Assembly (NCBI GenBank): GCA_964520495.1
Contig: CAZFMZ010000001.1
Coordinates: 287,662 to 351,661, forward strand
DNA length: 64,000 nt
Direction: 5' to 3'
From: UBA1020 sp964520495
Lineage (GTDB): Bacteria; Patescibacteriota; Saccharimonadia; Saccharimonadales; Saccharimonadaceae
Shown in pieces: positions 1-8,743 of this stretch. The notes under the pieces were generated by a model. It was not told the origin of the DNA and did no database searches. It was given only the letters and a program-made list of their open reading frames with translations. The first letter of the stretch is position 1. Each line of letters begins with the position of its first letter. The translations under genes and the position numbers were made by a program.

Positions 1-151
1 TAATAAGGTCCGTACTATCACCGATGAGCATAAGATTGCAGCGGCAGAGACGATCGCCGCGTTGGTAGAGTCACCCAGCGCTGATGAAATCATCCCTAGT
101 GTGTTCGACGAGCGGCTCGTGCCTCAAATCGCCGCCCGCATCACGCCGTAG
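1..151 (+). CDS. NAD(P)-dependent malic enzyme, C-terminal fragment (5' end outside window)
   Basis: Reading from base 2, an open frame enters from the left edge and stops with TAG at 149-151, giving about 49 residues. The segment ITDEHKIAAAETIAALV followed by IIPSVFDERLVPQIAARI matches the usual C-terminus of bacterial malic enzymes, which decarboxylate malate to pyruvate. That family ends with a 'DEMKIAAA ... IIPsPFD.RV...VA.AVA' tail. Only the tail is visible, so catalytic residues cannot be checked. The gene is convergent with the pilus ATPase that ends at 167. The family call rests on tail similarity alone. Confidence 0.6.
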   Translation, partial: NKVRTITDEHKIAAAETIAALVESPSADEIIPSVFDERLVPQIAARITP

Positions 152-166
152 CCGGTATGTGTTCGC

Positions 167-1789
167 TTAGATAACGCGGTTTATTTCGTCGAGGGTGGTT
201 TCACCACGCAAAGCTGCCAACACCCCTACCTGGAGCAACGTGGCCATACCGGCTTTCTTGGCCGTCGCTTCGATCAATTCGGTATGAAACTCCGATTCGT
301 CACCTCGTAGAAACCTCTGGATGTCTTCATTAACGATTAGCTGCTCCATGATGACCACCCGTCCTTTGTAACCGAACGGTGCGGCTTCCGTTGGTACCGG
401 TCGCCAAAGAGTGAAATTCTCGAGATCAGGCTTTTCGATTGATTCCGGCAAATCCTGCAGCACCTCACGGACCCACTTCTTCGTCACTTCGTCCGGTTCA
501 TATGCTTCTTTGGTTTCGTCGTGGAGCCGACGGACCAAGCGCTGCGCAATGACCAGCCGGATAGCGCTGGAGAAAATCGGGTTCTGCCCGATGAGATCGA
601 TCATACGACTAAAGGCGGCTGAAGTAGAATTCGCATGGAAACTTGAGAGCACCAGGTGACCGGTGATAGAAGCCTGGATGGCCGTGCGGGCCGTGTCTTG
701 GTCACGAATCTCACCGACCATCACGACGTCGGGATCAAGCCTCAGGACGCTTCTGAGAGCATCGGCAAAGCTCTGGCCGTCGGTGGTGTTGATGGGAATC
801 TGTGAGATGCCGCCAATGCCATATTCGATCGGATCTTCCAGCGTCAGAATCTTACGGTCAGAGCTGTTGAGCGCGTTTATCATGCTGTAGAGCGTGGTTG
901 ACTTACCGCTTCCGGTCGGTCCTACCATCAATACCATGCCGCGCGGATGACTGATGACCTCGTCGATTTCGGCGCGTTGTCTTGGAGGGATATTTAACCG
1001 GTCAAGTTGCAACAATGATTCATCGAAATTGAACAGACGAAGCACCGCGTCCTGACCGTACATGGTCGGCACGGTCTCGACGCGAAGATTCAACAGGTGC
1101 GTGCCCTGGTCGGTCGTGATTTCTTTCTGCATATGACCGGATTGCGGGCCATCGGCGGCGGCTGAGATGTTTGCTCGCGAACTAAGTGCTCCCATGATGA
1201 CGCGGTAGCGATCCTTGTCCAATTCGGCGACGGGATGGAGCGCACCATCAACCCTCATACGTACCCGTATGACCGTCCGCTGATTCTCGATATGGATATC
1301 GCTGGCTCCTAATTTGTCAGCCTGGTCAATCAGGTAATCGAAGACCTGATCGGTACCGACCGAGTTAAGGGTCTTTGACACCTGTGTCAGCGTGTCGCTG
1401 TCACCTTCACGCGCAATCTCAATGTCATCATAAATGACTTCCTTGGGTGGATCGTAGCGGTTCATCAGTGCCTTGAAGCCACTGTTGCTAATCATGACGA
1501 ATTGAATGGAATCACCCCTGTCGTTGTACTCACGTTCTATCGTCTTGACGAGTGACTGTGGGGTCTGCGTCGTGATACCGAAGATGTAGGGCGTATCCTC
1601 GCTTTGGTGCTTTAGCGGTACCATGCGGCCTTTGTACATAGCGTCGTTCTCAAGCACTTCGTCTACGAGGGGCATGTCCCGTTCGAACGGTCGCGTGTCG
1701 AGATATTGAACCCCCAGTATTGCAGCACGCTGACGCGTCGCGTTCTCGTCGTTCTCGCGCCGCTCGGCCTGAATCTTATCTTCGTCCAT
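167..1789 (-). CDS. pilB: Type IV pilus assembly ATPase, PilB/GspE family
   Basis: A 540-aa cytoplasmic hexameric ATPase of the PilB/GspE secretion family, expected to power pilin polymerisation. Walker A (GPTGSGKST) is at about 290-298, the Asp box LEDPIEY at about 318-323, Walker B VVMVGEIRD at about 355-363 and the His box TGHLVLSSFHAN at about 376-387. The N1/N2 region is shortened, and a conserved 'GASDIHIE' stretch is at about 161-168. The four zinc-binding cysteines that most PilB/GspE proteins carry in the C-terminal half are absent; the place reads RLVRRLHDETKEAYEP. A TATAGT hexamer (minus strand, 1798-1803) lies 8 nt before the ATG, so a leaderless mRNA is likely. Two pilin-like genes elsewhere in the window (2328-2858, 50828-51394) are plausible clients. 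Confidence 0.88.
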   Translation of the reverse strand: MDEDKIQAERRENDENATRQRAAILGVQYLDTRPFERDMPLVDEVLENDAMYKGRMVPLKHQSEDTPYIFGITTQTPQSLVKTIEREYNDRGDSIQFVMISNSGFKALMNRYDPPKEVIYDDIEIAREGDSDTLTQVSKTLNSVGTDQVFDYLIDQADKLGASDIHIENQRTVIRVRMRVDGALHPVAELDKDRYRVIMGALSSRANISAAADGPQSGHMQKEITTDQGTHLLNLRVETVPTMYGQDAVLRLFNFDESLLQLDRLNIPPRQRAEIDEVISHPRGMVLMVGPTGSGKSTTLYSMINALNSSDRKILTLEDPIEYGIGGISQIPINTTDGQSFADALRSVLRLDPDVVMVGEIRDQDTARTAIQASITGHLVLSSFHANSTSAAFSRMIDLIGQNPIFSSAIRLVIAQRLVRRLHDETKEAYEPDEVTKKWVREVLQDLPESIEKPDLENFTLWRPVPTEAAPFGYKGRVVIMEQLIVNEDIQRFLRGDESEFHTELIEATAKKAGMATLLQVGVLAALRGETTLDEINRVI

Positions 1790-1844
1790 TGCCCTATACT
1801 ATAGCAAAATGCTTACGGTTCAGGTAGGTGCTACAATACCTACC

Positions 1845-2327
1845 ATGCCGGATATCACGCTTCTCCTTCATAATATTCGATCGACCCACAATGTCGGCTC
1901 AATCCTACGCTCAGCTGAAGGTTTCGGCGTAGCGCGGGTAATTCTCACTGGCTACACCCCCTACCCTGCGCTCGCGAACGACAGCCGCCTCCCACACATC
2001 CGCGACAAGCTTACGGCTCAGATTCATAAGACTGCTTTGGGTGCCGAAATGATGATACCGGTGGAGTACCATGCCGACCCTCATACATGGCTAACATCGA
2101 ATCGTTTGCCGTTGCTTGCCCTTGAACAGGCACCGCACAGCATGGACATACGAGGCTTCACGCCGCCGGAGGAATTTGTGCTACTACTTGGCGAGGAAGT
2201 GCACGGCATTGAGGAGGCGCTTCTTGCGCGTGCCGATACCATCCTAGAGATCCCGATGCACGGTAGCAAGGAATCATTCAACGTCAGCGTAGCCGCAGCC
2301 ATCGCCATGTATCAGCTAACGGCTTGA
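1845..2327 (+). CDS. TrmH/SpoU-family RNA 2'-O-ribose methyltransferase
   Basis: A 160-aa SpoU-type RNA methyltransferase. Motif 1 is HNIRSTHNVGSILRSAEGFGV near the N-terminus. Motif 2 is LLLGEEVHGIEEALLARAD and motif 3 is IPMHGSKESFNVSVAAAIAMYQL near the end; these form the SAM-binding trefoil knot. The size is close to short TrmL/TrmH-like enzymes without an extra RNA-binding domain. An in-frame ATG exists at 1809, but the family alignment begins at MPDITLLLHNIRS. A TACAAT hexamer at 1832-1837 sits 7 nt before the 1845 ATG, which supports 1845 and a leaderless transcript. The target nucleotide (tRNA or rRNA) cannot be told from sequence. Its stop codon directly abuts the stop of the convergent pilin gene. 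Confidence 0.85.
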   Translation: MPDITLLLHNIRSTHNVGSILRSAEGFGVARVILTGYTPYPALANDSRLPHIRDKLTAQIHKTALGAEMMIPVEYHADPHTWLTSNRLPLLALEQAPHSMDIRGFTPPEEFVLLLGEEVHGIEEALLARADTILEIPMHGSKESFNVSVAAAIAMYQLTA

Positions 2328-2858
2328 TCAGGTACAGACCGGTCCGTAATGCTGCAGCTGAGTGTTCCCGGTATTCGTACCGCCGTTGGCATTCTTGCTC
2401 TTTCCAAACGACCATATCGAATCACGGTTACAGCCACCGTTCTCTCCTTCGTTCTCATCGATAGCATACGGACTCCCCCAGGGATCGCCCTCCTTTAAGC
2501 TCGTGAGCGTAGTTCCAGACGCAGCTGCGATTGCATCAATCGTGGCATGGTAGCGTACCCAGCAGGAATGGGTCTTCGGCAGTGTGCTGTAGTCGGTCAT
2601 ATCGCCACTCGCATACGGGCAGGCGCAACGGGTGCAACCAGACCCTGTGATACTAAGCAAGGTGGTATTGGCGGTGGTCCGCGCCAGGTTCATCGCTTTG
2701 ACAAGGTTTGATATATCAGCTTGCACTTTACTGGTGCGGGAACGCTCCTGTACTCCATTGAACGCGACCACGGTTATAGCCGCGAGAATCGCAATCACCA
2801 CGATCACGATGAGTAGTTCGACGATAGTGAAGCCGGTGCGGCGCGGATAATCTCGCAT
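2328..2858 (-). CDS. Type IV pilin-like protein (prepilin, cysteine-rich)
   Basis: A 176-aa prepilin. A short basic leader ends in Gly before FTIVELLIVIVVIAILAAI, the class III signal cut by prepilin peptidase at G|F with Glu at +5. The hydrophobic helix is about residues 9-30 and continues into AFNGVQERSR. The globular part contains several cysteines (GCTRCAC, HSCW, GGCNRD, PVCT near the C-terminus), which suggests disulfide-stabilised surface loops. Its N-terminus is almost identical to that of the pilin at 50828-51394, while the globular parts differ, as in families of major/minor pilins. A weak TACCAT hexamer precedes the ATG. It could be a minor pilin or pseudopilin. PilB is encoded nearby in the same orientation. 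Confidence 0.87.
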   Translation of the reverse strand: MRDYPRRTGFTIVELLIVIVVIAILAAITVVAFNGVQERSRTSKVQADISNLVKAMNLARTTANTTLLSITGSGCTRCACPYASGDMTDYSTLPKTHSCWVRYHATIDAIAAASGTTLTSLKEGDPWGSPYAIDENEGENGGCNRDSIWSFGKSKNANGGTNTGNTQLQHYGPVCT

Positions 2859-2883
2859 TATGCTTATGGTAGCAAGATTGCGT

Positions 2884-5800
2884 TTATTTGACCACTACGC
2901 AGTCTTCACCGAGCTGGCGCACCAACTCGTCTATCAATGACTGGTTATCTTCGACCCTGAATGGGAGTTTAATCGCTGATTTCTTTTCAGCTCCCAGCAC
3001 CAACACGATGTCGGATGTCCCAGGATGTTTTGCACAAACATCCTTAAGACGCATGAGCCGTTCGGCATCTTCCGGGTCTTTTATGTGCACGAATAGCTTG
3101 CGCAATACCGGCACGTCAGGCTTATAACTAACCGTTGGCGTCGCAGTAAGGGCGACGTTCTTCTTCACCGTCACCGGTCCGCCGGGCCTGGCCTTCGGTG
3201 CCTTCATAGCCCTGCCAGTGGATTCGTATTCCATCAGTTCCTTGTCGGTTACGATGTTGACCTCGTCTGCGATAACTTTCACATCACTGATAAGGTTGCC
3301 GTCTCTGTCTTTGGCATTGGCTTTTCCCGACACCCGCACCACTGCATCCTGCGTCAGTTTGGCACCGACCTGACTGTAAAGATCCGGGAAGACGATGATT
3401 TCTGATTCACCCGTCTTATCCTCGATTGCCACGAATGCCATCTTGCTGCCCGATTTGGTGATGATTGAACGCACACTAGTGATGATGCCGCCGACAGTCA
3501 CCTTCTTATTATCGATTTCTGGCTTCAAAAGTAACAAGGGGATAGTTTGCTCCTGAAAATACGCGTCGTAGCTGTCGAGCGGGTGGGCGCTGATATAAAG
3601 GCCGAGAAGTTCCCGCTCCCACATCAGCTGTTCGCGGGTGGTGTGCTTCATCGGTGCCGCTTGCAACGTTACGGTCGGCTGGATTGATGCGTTGTCAATC
3701 AGGCCGCCGAAAAGATCGGTCTGACCGCTTAAGGCGTCTTTCTGTACCTTGCTCGCGAATCCCTGAATCGATTCCAAGTTGAATAACAAATCGGAGCGGT
3801 CACCGAATGAGTCGAAGCCGCCAGATTTGATAAGTGACTCCCAGGCTTTCTTATTGAACTTACTCGTAGATACTCGTTTAGCGAAGTCCTCGATGCTCTT
3901 GAACTCACCGTCCTCACGTGCCCGGAGCACCTCCTCGACAGCCCCAGACCCTACCCCCTTGACGGCGGCCATACCGAACCGAATGGTACTTTCGCCCGGC
4001 ACGACCGCAAATTCCATGTACGATTGATTGACGTCCGGCGCCTGCACTGTAATTCCCATATGACGACACTCGGTGATTTCGATAGCCAGTCGGTCGATGT
4101 CATCCTGATCGCTCGTCATCAATGCCGCCATGAAGGCGTCCGGATAATGTGCTTTCAAGTAGGCGGTCCAGTAAGCGATCAGTCCATAGCACGCGGCGTG
4201 CGACTTGTTGAAGCAGTAGTTGGCAAACTCTTCCAGCTGCGCCCAGAATTTTTCCATGTCGCGCCGGTCGGCATTCGAATGCCTGATAGCACCGTCGATG
4301 AATTCCGGCTTCACTTTCCGCATCATCTCCATGATTTTCTTCCCGACCGCCTTTCGCAGCGTATCAGCCTGTCCGCCGGTAAAGCCTGCCAGGTCCTTTG
4401 AAATCTGCATGAACTGCTCCTGATACACCAGGATGCCATACGTACTGGACAGGGCGTTCTCCATCTTTGGATGAAGATAGTTGATTTCCTCCTGTCCATG
4501 CTTCCGTTTAATGAAGCTGTCGATGAACTGCATCGGTCCGGGGCGGTATAAGGCCACCATGGCGATGATGTCTTCGAACACGGTCGGTTTCAGTTCTTTC
4601 AGATAGCGCTTCATGCCAGCTGATTCCAGCTGGAAGACACCTGTCGTGTCACCACGCTGGAATAACTCGTACGTCTTCTGGTCATCGAGCGGTATTTCGG
4701 CCAAGACGATATCGTCGCCGTACACCTTCTTGATGATACGCAGCGCGTTATTGATGATTGTCAGGTTGGAAAGGCCCAGGAAGTCCATCTTGAGCAATCC
4801 GAGTTCCTCGACCGGACCCATCGGATATTGGGTTGCGACTACGCCCTTCTGGGCCATTTCAAGGGGCGTATACTTTACGATGTCATCCGGCGCGATGACC
4901 ACGCCGGCGGCATGGACGCCATGGGAACGGATGGTTCCCTCCAGACGAATGGCGAAGTCGAACACTTGCTTGGCCGTCGGGTTATTCTCATATTCCGCCT
5001 TAAGCTCGTTATCGTTGCGGACACTGACGGAAAGAGGAATGTGGCGCCCCTGCACCGGGGGCGGAATCATCTTTGAAAGCCGATCGGCTTCGGCATAGGG
5101 CACCTGGAGTACGCGCGCTACGTCGCGTACGGCCGCCCGGGCAGCCATCTTGCCAAAGGTAACGATATTGGCGACACGTTCCGGCCCATACTTGTTGGCG
5201 CAGTACTCGATCACCTCTCCCCGTCTGGTGTCCTGGATGTCGATGTCGATGTCAGGCATCGAGATACGATCTGGGTTCAGGAAACGCTCGAAGAGCAAAT
5301 CGTATTTCAATGGATCGAGATCGGTGATGTTAAGCGCGTAGGCAACGATCGAACCGGCGGCAGAACCACGTCCTGGTCCAAAGATGATACCTTGATCCTT
5401 TCCCCAGTTGATAAAATCCTGCACGATTAAGAAATAGCCGTTATACCCCATTTTTTCGAGCACATCAAGCTCCATGTCAACCCGTTCACGAACTTCGTCC
5501 GACAGCTTCGGCCTGATATCGGCTGGTTGCATGGTGCGTGCCAGCTCTTTCTCTACTTTCAGGTAGCGAAATGCTAATCCCTGGTAGACCAACGTGTCGA
5601 GGTGAGTCTTTTCGGTCTCCCCCTCCGGGACCGGAAAGGTCGGGATGAGGATACCGCCCAGTTCGATATTCAGGTCGCAGCGGTCGGCGATCGCTTTCGT
5701 GTTAGCAACCGCAGCAGGATTGGTGGCCTGCCAACGGTCGATGATGTCAGCAGGGTCGGTAACGTGCAGTTCGAAATCCTTGAGGCTCATGCGCTTCTCG

Positions 5801-6531
5801 TCGGACAGATACGCCCCCGTACCGACACAGAGCAAAATCTCATGCGCATCCTGATCGTCATGATCAAGGTAGTGGCCGTCGCTCGTAATCACACACGGTA
5901 TTTCAAGCTCCGCTGAAAGTTGCTCGATATGTCGGTTAATCTTCACTTGCACGTCCCATGCCGCCGGTGCATCAGGGTGGCCATGATCCTGAAGCTCTAA
6001 GTAGTAACGGTCTCCGAAGACCGACTTATACCAACTGGCGATCCGCTTTGCTTCTTCATAGTTATCACTGCGCAGATTTTCACCCAGTTCACCACCAGCA
6101 CAGGCCGATAGCGCGATAATACCTTCGTTATACTCTTCAAGCAGGTCATGATCAATACGTGGCTTGTAATACATACCTTCCAGATTGGCCTTGCTGGAAA
6201 GCATCATCAGGTTTCTGTAGCCAGTTTCGTTCATGGCGAGCAGAATCAAATGATAACGGCCTTTGTCCTTGGCGGGATCGCGGTCGAAGCGCGTACGGGC
6301 TGCCACGTACGTCTCGATGCCGATGATTGGTTTGATGCCCTGGGCTTTTGCGGCCTTATAGAACTCAACCGCCCCGCTCATCGTACCGTGGTCGGTGATG
6401 GCACAGGCCGTCATACCCAGTTCTTTGACCCGTGAAACGAGCTCATCAACCTTTGTCAGACCATCGAGCAAGCTGTGGTGGGTATGATTATGAAGATGGA
6501 CATAGTCCGACGATTGTAGCGTGACCCCCAT
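2884..6531 (-). CDS. dnaE: DNA polymerase III subunit alpha
   Basis: The replicative C-family polymerase, 1215 aa, a normal DnaE length. The N-terminal PHP domain begins with YVHLHNHTHHSLLDG (10-24) and spans roughly 10-220. The catalytic palm holds GPGRGSAAGS (385-394) and the metal-binding PDIDIDIQDTRR (426-437). The C-terminal part contains the tandem HhH and OB-fold region (about 960-1070). A TATACT hexamer (minus, 6540-6545) lies 8 nt before the ATG, so the mRNA is predicted leaderless. The gene is followed only by the pilin gene on the same strand. Confidence 0.97.
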   Translation of the reverse strand: MGVTLQSSDYVHLHNHTHHSLLDGLTKVDELVSRVKELGMTACAITDHGTMSGAVEFYKAAKAQGIKPIIGIETYVAARTRFDRDPAKDKGRYHLILLAMNETGYRNLMMLSSKANLEGMYYKPRIDHDLLEEYNEGIIALSACAGGELGENLRSDNYEEAKRIASWYKSVFGDRYYLELQDHGHPDAPAAWDVQVKINRHIEQLSAELEIPCVITSDGHYLDHDDQDAHEILLCVGTGAYLSDEKRMSLKDFELHVTDPADIIDRWQATNPAAVANTKAIADRCDLNIELGGILIPTFPVPEGETEKTHLDTLVYQGLAFRYLKVEKELARTMQPADIRPKLSDEVRERVDMELDVLEKMGYNGYFLIVQDFINWGKDQGIIFGPGRGSAAGSIVAYALNITDLDPLKYDLLFERFLNPDRISMPDIDIDIQDTRRGEVIEYCANKYGPERVANIVTFGKMAARAAVRDVARVLQVPYAEADRLSKMIPPPVQGRHIPLSVSVRNDNELKAEYENNPTAKQVFDFAIRLEGTIRSHGVHAAGVVIAPDDIVKYTPLEMAQKGVVATQYPMGPVEELGLLKMDFLGLSNLTIINNALRIIKKVYGDDIVLAEIPLDDQKTYELFQRGDTTGVFQLESAGMKRYLKELKPTVFEDIIAMVALYRPGPMQFIDSFIKRKHGQEEINYLHPKMENALSSTYGILVYQEQFMQISKDLAGFTGGQADTLRKAVGKKIMEMMRKVKPEFIDGAIRHSNADRRDMEKFWAQLEEFANYCFNKSHAACYGLIAYWTAYLKAHYPDAFMAALMTSDQDDIDRLAIEITECRHMGITVQAPDVNQSYMEFAVVPGESTIRFGMAAVKGVGSGAVEEVLRAREDGEFKSIEDFAKRVSTSKFNKKAWESLIKSGGFDSFGDRSDLLFNLESIQGFASKVQKDALSGQTDLFGGLIDNASIQPTVTLQAAPMKHTTREQLMWERELLGLYISAHPLDSYDAYFQEQTIPLLLLKPEIDNKKVTVGGIITSVRSIITKSGSKMAFVAIEDKTGESEIIVFPDLYSQVGAKLTQDAVVRVSGKANAKDRDGNLISDVKVIADEVNIVTDKELMEYESTGRAMKAPKARPGGPVTVKKNVALTATPTVSYKPDVPVLRKLFVHIKDPEDAERLMRLKDVCAKHPGTSDIVLVLGAEKKSAIKLPFRVEDNQSLIDELVRQLGEDCVVVK

Positions 6532-6576
6532 ATGCTACCAGTATAACGAATAAAACTGCCGGCCGGTGTAGTTAAA

Positions 6577-6873
6577 TTAGCGTTCTTCCGTCTGCAGCGT
6601 ACTCGACACCCCGGTGAAGAAGTCGTCCAGAGGCGGTACGACGTTCGCCAGCAGGCTCAGGATCCAGACAAGCAGAGCAATAACCAAGGTACCACCAATC
6701 ACCGTCCCGGCACCCAGCATGATGCCGCGTATGAAATTCATCTTATACACCTGGACGCGTGAGCGATGGAAGTCGTAGAACAGGTCTTCAAGCACAGTCC
6801 GGCGAGCGCTCTTTTCCTGATTCTGGGTGACTTTTCGTCTCGTCGAATGAAACAGTCTTTTCAACGGTGTCAT
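6577..6873 (-). CDS. Small membrane protein, DUF5665-like
   Basis: A 98-aa protein with a basic N-terminus (about 1-45) including LEDLFYDFHRSRVQVYKMNFIRGIMLGAG, then one long hydrophobic stretch (about 50-75) and a short tail. The '..DF.rsR...y..nf.rGi..G.G...G.' pattern resembles the DUF5665 family of small bacterial membrane proteins; this is a recollection of the family pattern. It is the last gene of a three-gene minus-strand set (7347 to 6577) with only 5 nt before it and an AGGTAGG ribosome-binding site. Function is unknown. Confidence 0.7.
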   Translation of the reverse strand: MTPLKRLFHSTRRKVTQNQEKSARRTVLEDLFYDFHRSRVQVYKMNFIRGIMLGAGTVIGGTLVIALLVWILSLLANVVPPLDDFFTGVSSTLQTEER

Positions 6874-6878
6874 CCTAC

Positions 6879-7088
6879 CTACTTCTTCTTTCCCAATTTC
6901 GCCTTGGTATCTTCCACCTTCTGAAGCGCCTCATCGCGCTTGGTCAGTGCTTCTTCCTTCATATCAAGAGCACGGCTTCTCAGGTCGGCTCGGGTTTCTC
7001 GGCCACTCTTCGGTGCGGTCAGCACGCCTGCTATAACGCCGGCGACGGCTCCCACGACAGCCCCAAGGGCTAATTTATTCGCGTTCAT
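6879..7088 (-). CDS. YtxH-domain small protein
   Basis: A 69-aa protein. Residues 5-25 form a glycine/alanine-rich membrane segment (LGAVVGAVAGVIAGVLTAPKSG) followed by the typical 'APKSGRETR.DL' turn and a charged helix ending in a lysine-rich tail. This is the YtxH signature, a family of general-stress membrane-associated proteins of unknown biochemical role. It sits between two other small membrane proteins in one orientation, probably one transcript. Confidence 0.8.
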   Translation of the reverse strand: MNANKLALGAVVGAVAGVIAGVLTAPKSGRETRADLRSRALDMKEEALTKRDEALQKVEDTKAKLGKKK

Positions 7089-7104
7089 AGTACAGCGTTC
7101 CTTT

Positions 7105-7347
7105 CTACTTCTTACGGTATTTCTTCACTTGACTCAGTATCATCTTGGCGAGCAATGCCGGTGATGTGACTTTACCGACCCCGGCCACGATGCCTTCCAC
7201 CCCATGGGCGGTGCGTTCGGCTGAATCTGTCACGCGCTTGATCTGGCTGGTTACCCGAATAAGCAATATGGCGAGTACGATGCCGATAAGCAGGAACAGA
7301 ACGAGAAAGCTCGATAGGATGATGACAAGAATTTCCAATGCAGACAC
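7105..7347 (-). CDS. Small membrane protein (DUF948-like pattern)
   Basis: An 80-aa protein starting at GTG, preceded by an AAAGGAA ribosome-binding site. Residues 3-30 form one transmembrane helix, followed by an amphipathic stretch RVTSQIKRVTDSAERTAHGVEGIVAGVGKV. Layout and order (TM plus helix, next to a YtxH gene) resemble DUF948-type proteins often encoded beside ytxH. The domain assignment is tentative. It is first in the three-gene set 7347-6577. Confidence 0.65.
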   Translation of the reverse strand: MSALEILVIILSSFLVLFLLIGIVLAILLIRVTSQIKRVTDSAERTAHGVEGIVAGVGKVTSPALLAKMILSQVKKYRKK

Positions 7348-7390
7348 AGTATGATTTCCTTTCGTTACTGCTTCGAGTATATCAGCTCAT

Positions 7391-7425
7391 GAAACATGCA
7401 TCCCGGTAAAAGGGATGCATGTTTC
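7391..7425. terminator. Hairpin terminator between glsB-like and DUF948-like genes
   Basis: A perfect 14-bp inverted repeat, arms 7391-7404 and 7412-7425, with a 7-nt loop. The 3' arm ends in GTTTC on the minus strand. It lies just after the stop of the 7435-7707 gene and before the next minus-strand gene, so it most likely ends that transcript. Confidence 0.75.
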
Positions 7426-7434
7426 CAGGCTTCG

Positions 7435-7707
7435 TTATACGGTCCGGCGACCGGTGAACAGCTTGACGACGAACAGTAGGATAATCGCACCGAGTAAGGC
7501 GACGACAAAACTCCAGATACTAAAGCCGGTCGTGCCGCTGACGCCAAGTAATGGTAGCAGCGCATTACCGATGACCGCACCGACTACACCCACTAGGATG
7601 TTCAGCAGGATACCCATCGATTCGTTGGTCTTCATGATCATCGAAGCGACCCATCCAGCTAATCCACCGATAATGATAGCCCCTAAGAATCCTCCTAATC
7701 CAACCAT
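7435..7707 (-). CDS. GlsB/YeaQ/YmgE family stress-response membrane protein
   Basis: A 90-aa protein with three hydrophobic segments. The pattern GLGGFLGAIIIGGLAGWVASMIMK at the N-terminus, then GILLNILVGVVGAVIGN and a C-terminal helix, is that of the transglycosylase-associated (GlsB/YeaQ/YmgE) family. These are small inner-membrane proteins induced by stress. An in-frame start lies 11 codons upstream, but an AGGAGG site 5 nt before the ATG at 7707 decides for the shorter form. Single-gene unit with its own terminator at 7391-7425. Confidence 0.85.
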   Translation of the reverse strand: MVGLGGFLGAIIIGGLAGWVASMIMKTNESMGILLNILVGVVGAVIGNALLPLLGVSGTTGFSIWSFVVALLGAIILLFVVKLFTGRRTV

Positions 7708-7779
7708 TGTTTCCTCCTTCGTATTAATGTGTAGTTCCACTATACGGGACGCTACCGAAGGAAAATGTGATTTTTTTCA

Positions 7780-8670
7780 CTATAAACGTTGTTTAAGATA
7801 CTCATGGAGCGCCGGCCCGAGGTCGGGGTGTTGCAAGCCGAAATCGATGGTCGTCTTGAGGTACTCAAGCTTATCACCGGTGTCGTAATAGGTGCCGTCT
7901 TTGATTTCTCGTGCGTAGAACTTACGACCCTCATCAATCATTGCCTGCATGGCCGGCTGGATCATCAGCTCGCCACTACCTTCATGAACTTCCGCCGCCC
8001 GTTCGATATAGGCAAGGATGTCAGGCGTCAGCAAATAGCCACTGACGCTGGCTAGATCGGACTGCGCCGCCGCTTTGCCTGGCTTCTCATCGATATGGGA
8101 TACTTCAACGACACCTTCGGCGACAATCGTCCCGGCGGCCACGCCATACTTATCGTATTCTTCGTCACGAACGATCTTTTTACACGCTAACACTGACCCC
8201 CCGTACTGATTGAACGTTTCAATCATCTGCACGGTGCGTCCTGGAGATGAAACGAAGAAATCATCTGCCCACGTATAGATGAATGGTTCGTCGTCGCCAA
8301 TCAGGTGCGCGGCACACATGAGCGGCGTAGCATTCCCATATGGACCTTTCTGTCTGATATAAATGAAGTTCGCCATGTTCGAAACGGCTTCGACCTGTTC
8401 GATGAATGGTCGCTTCTTCTCGCCTCCTGCCCGCAAGTTATTCAGCAAGTCTTCATTCGGAATGTCGAAGTGGTCTTCGATCGCACGTTTACTGGTGCTG
8501 CCCACGATGATGATATCCTTGATGCCAGCAGCCACCAGCTCTTCGACGACGTACTGGATGATAGGTTTATCGATGAGGGGCAGCATCTCCTTCGGCATTG
8601 CTTTGGTCTGAGGAAGAAAGCGGGTGCCGAAGCCGGCAGCGGCAATGATGGCTTTCGTGGGTTGTTTCAT
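7780..8670 (-). CDS. galU: UTP--glucose-1-phosphate uridylyltransferase
   Basis: A 296-aa enzyme making UDP-glucose from UTP and glucose 1-phosphate for surface glycans. The nucleotide-binding N-terminus AAGFGTRFLPQTKAMPKEMLP is at about 10-30, with VSHIDEKP in the second half, and the length is normal for GalU. The start is supported by a GGAG site and a leader of some 50 nt; a TATGAT-like -10 lies further upstream. It stands alone between glsB-like and the gat operon. The alpha-glucan phosphorylase at 53618 could supply glucose 1-phosphate; that link is inference. Confidence 0.93.
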   Translation of the reverse strand: MKQPTKAIIAAAGFGTRFLPQTKAMPKEMLPLIDKPIIQYVVEELVAAGIKDIIIVGSTSKRAIEDHFDIPNEDLLNNLRAGGEKKRPFIEQVEAVSNMANFIYIRQKGPYGNATPLMCAAHLIGDDEPFIYTWADDFFVSSPGRTVQMIETFNQYGGSVLACKKIVRDEEYDKYGVAAGTIVAEGVVEVSHIDEKPGKAAAQSDLASVSGYLLTPDILAYIERAAEVHEGSGELMIQPAMQAMIDEGRKFYAREIKDGTYYDTGDKLEYLKTTIDFGLQHPDLGPALHEYLKQRL

Positions 8671-8743
8671 GATGCTTCTGTCTCCGTGTCGTTAGGTTAC
8701 ACTGTTGGTTCGGACTGGTCCTATCATACCACTCAGGATAGGC

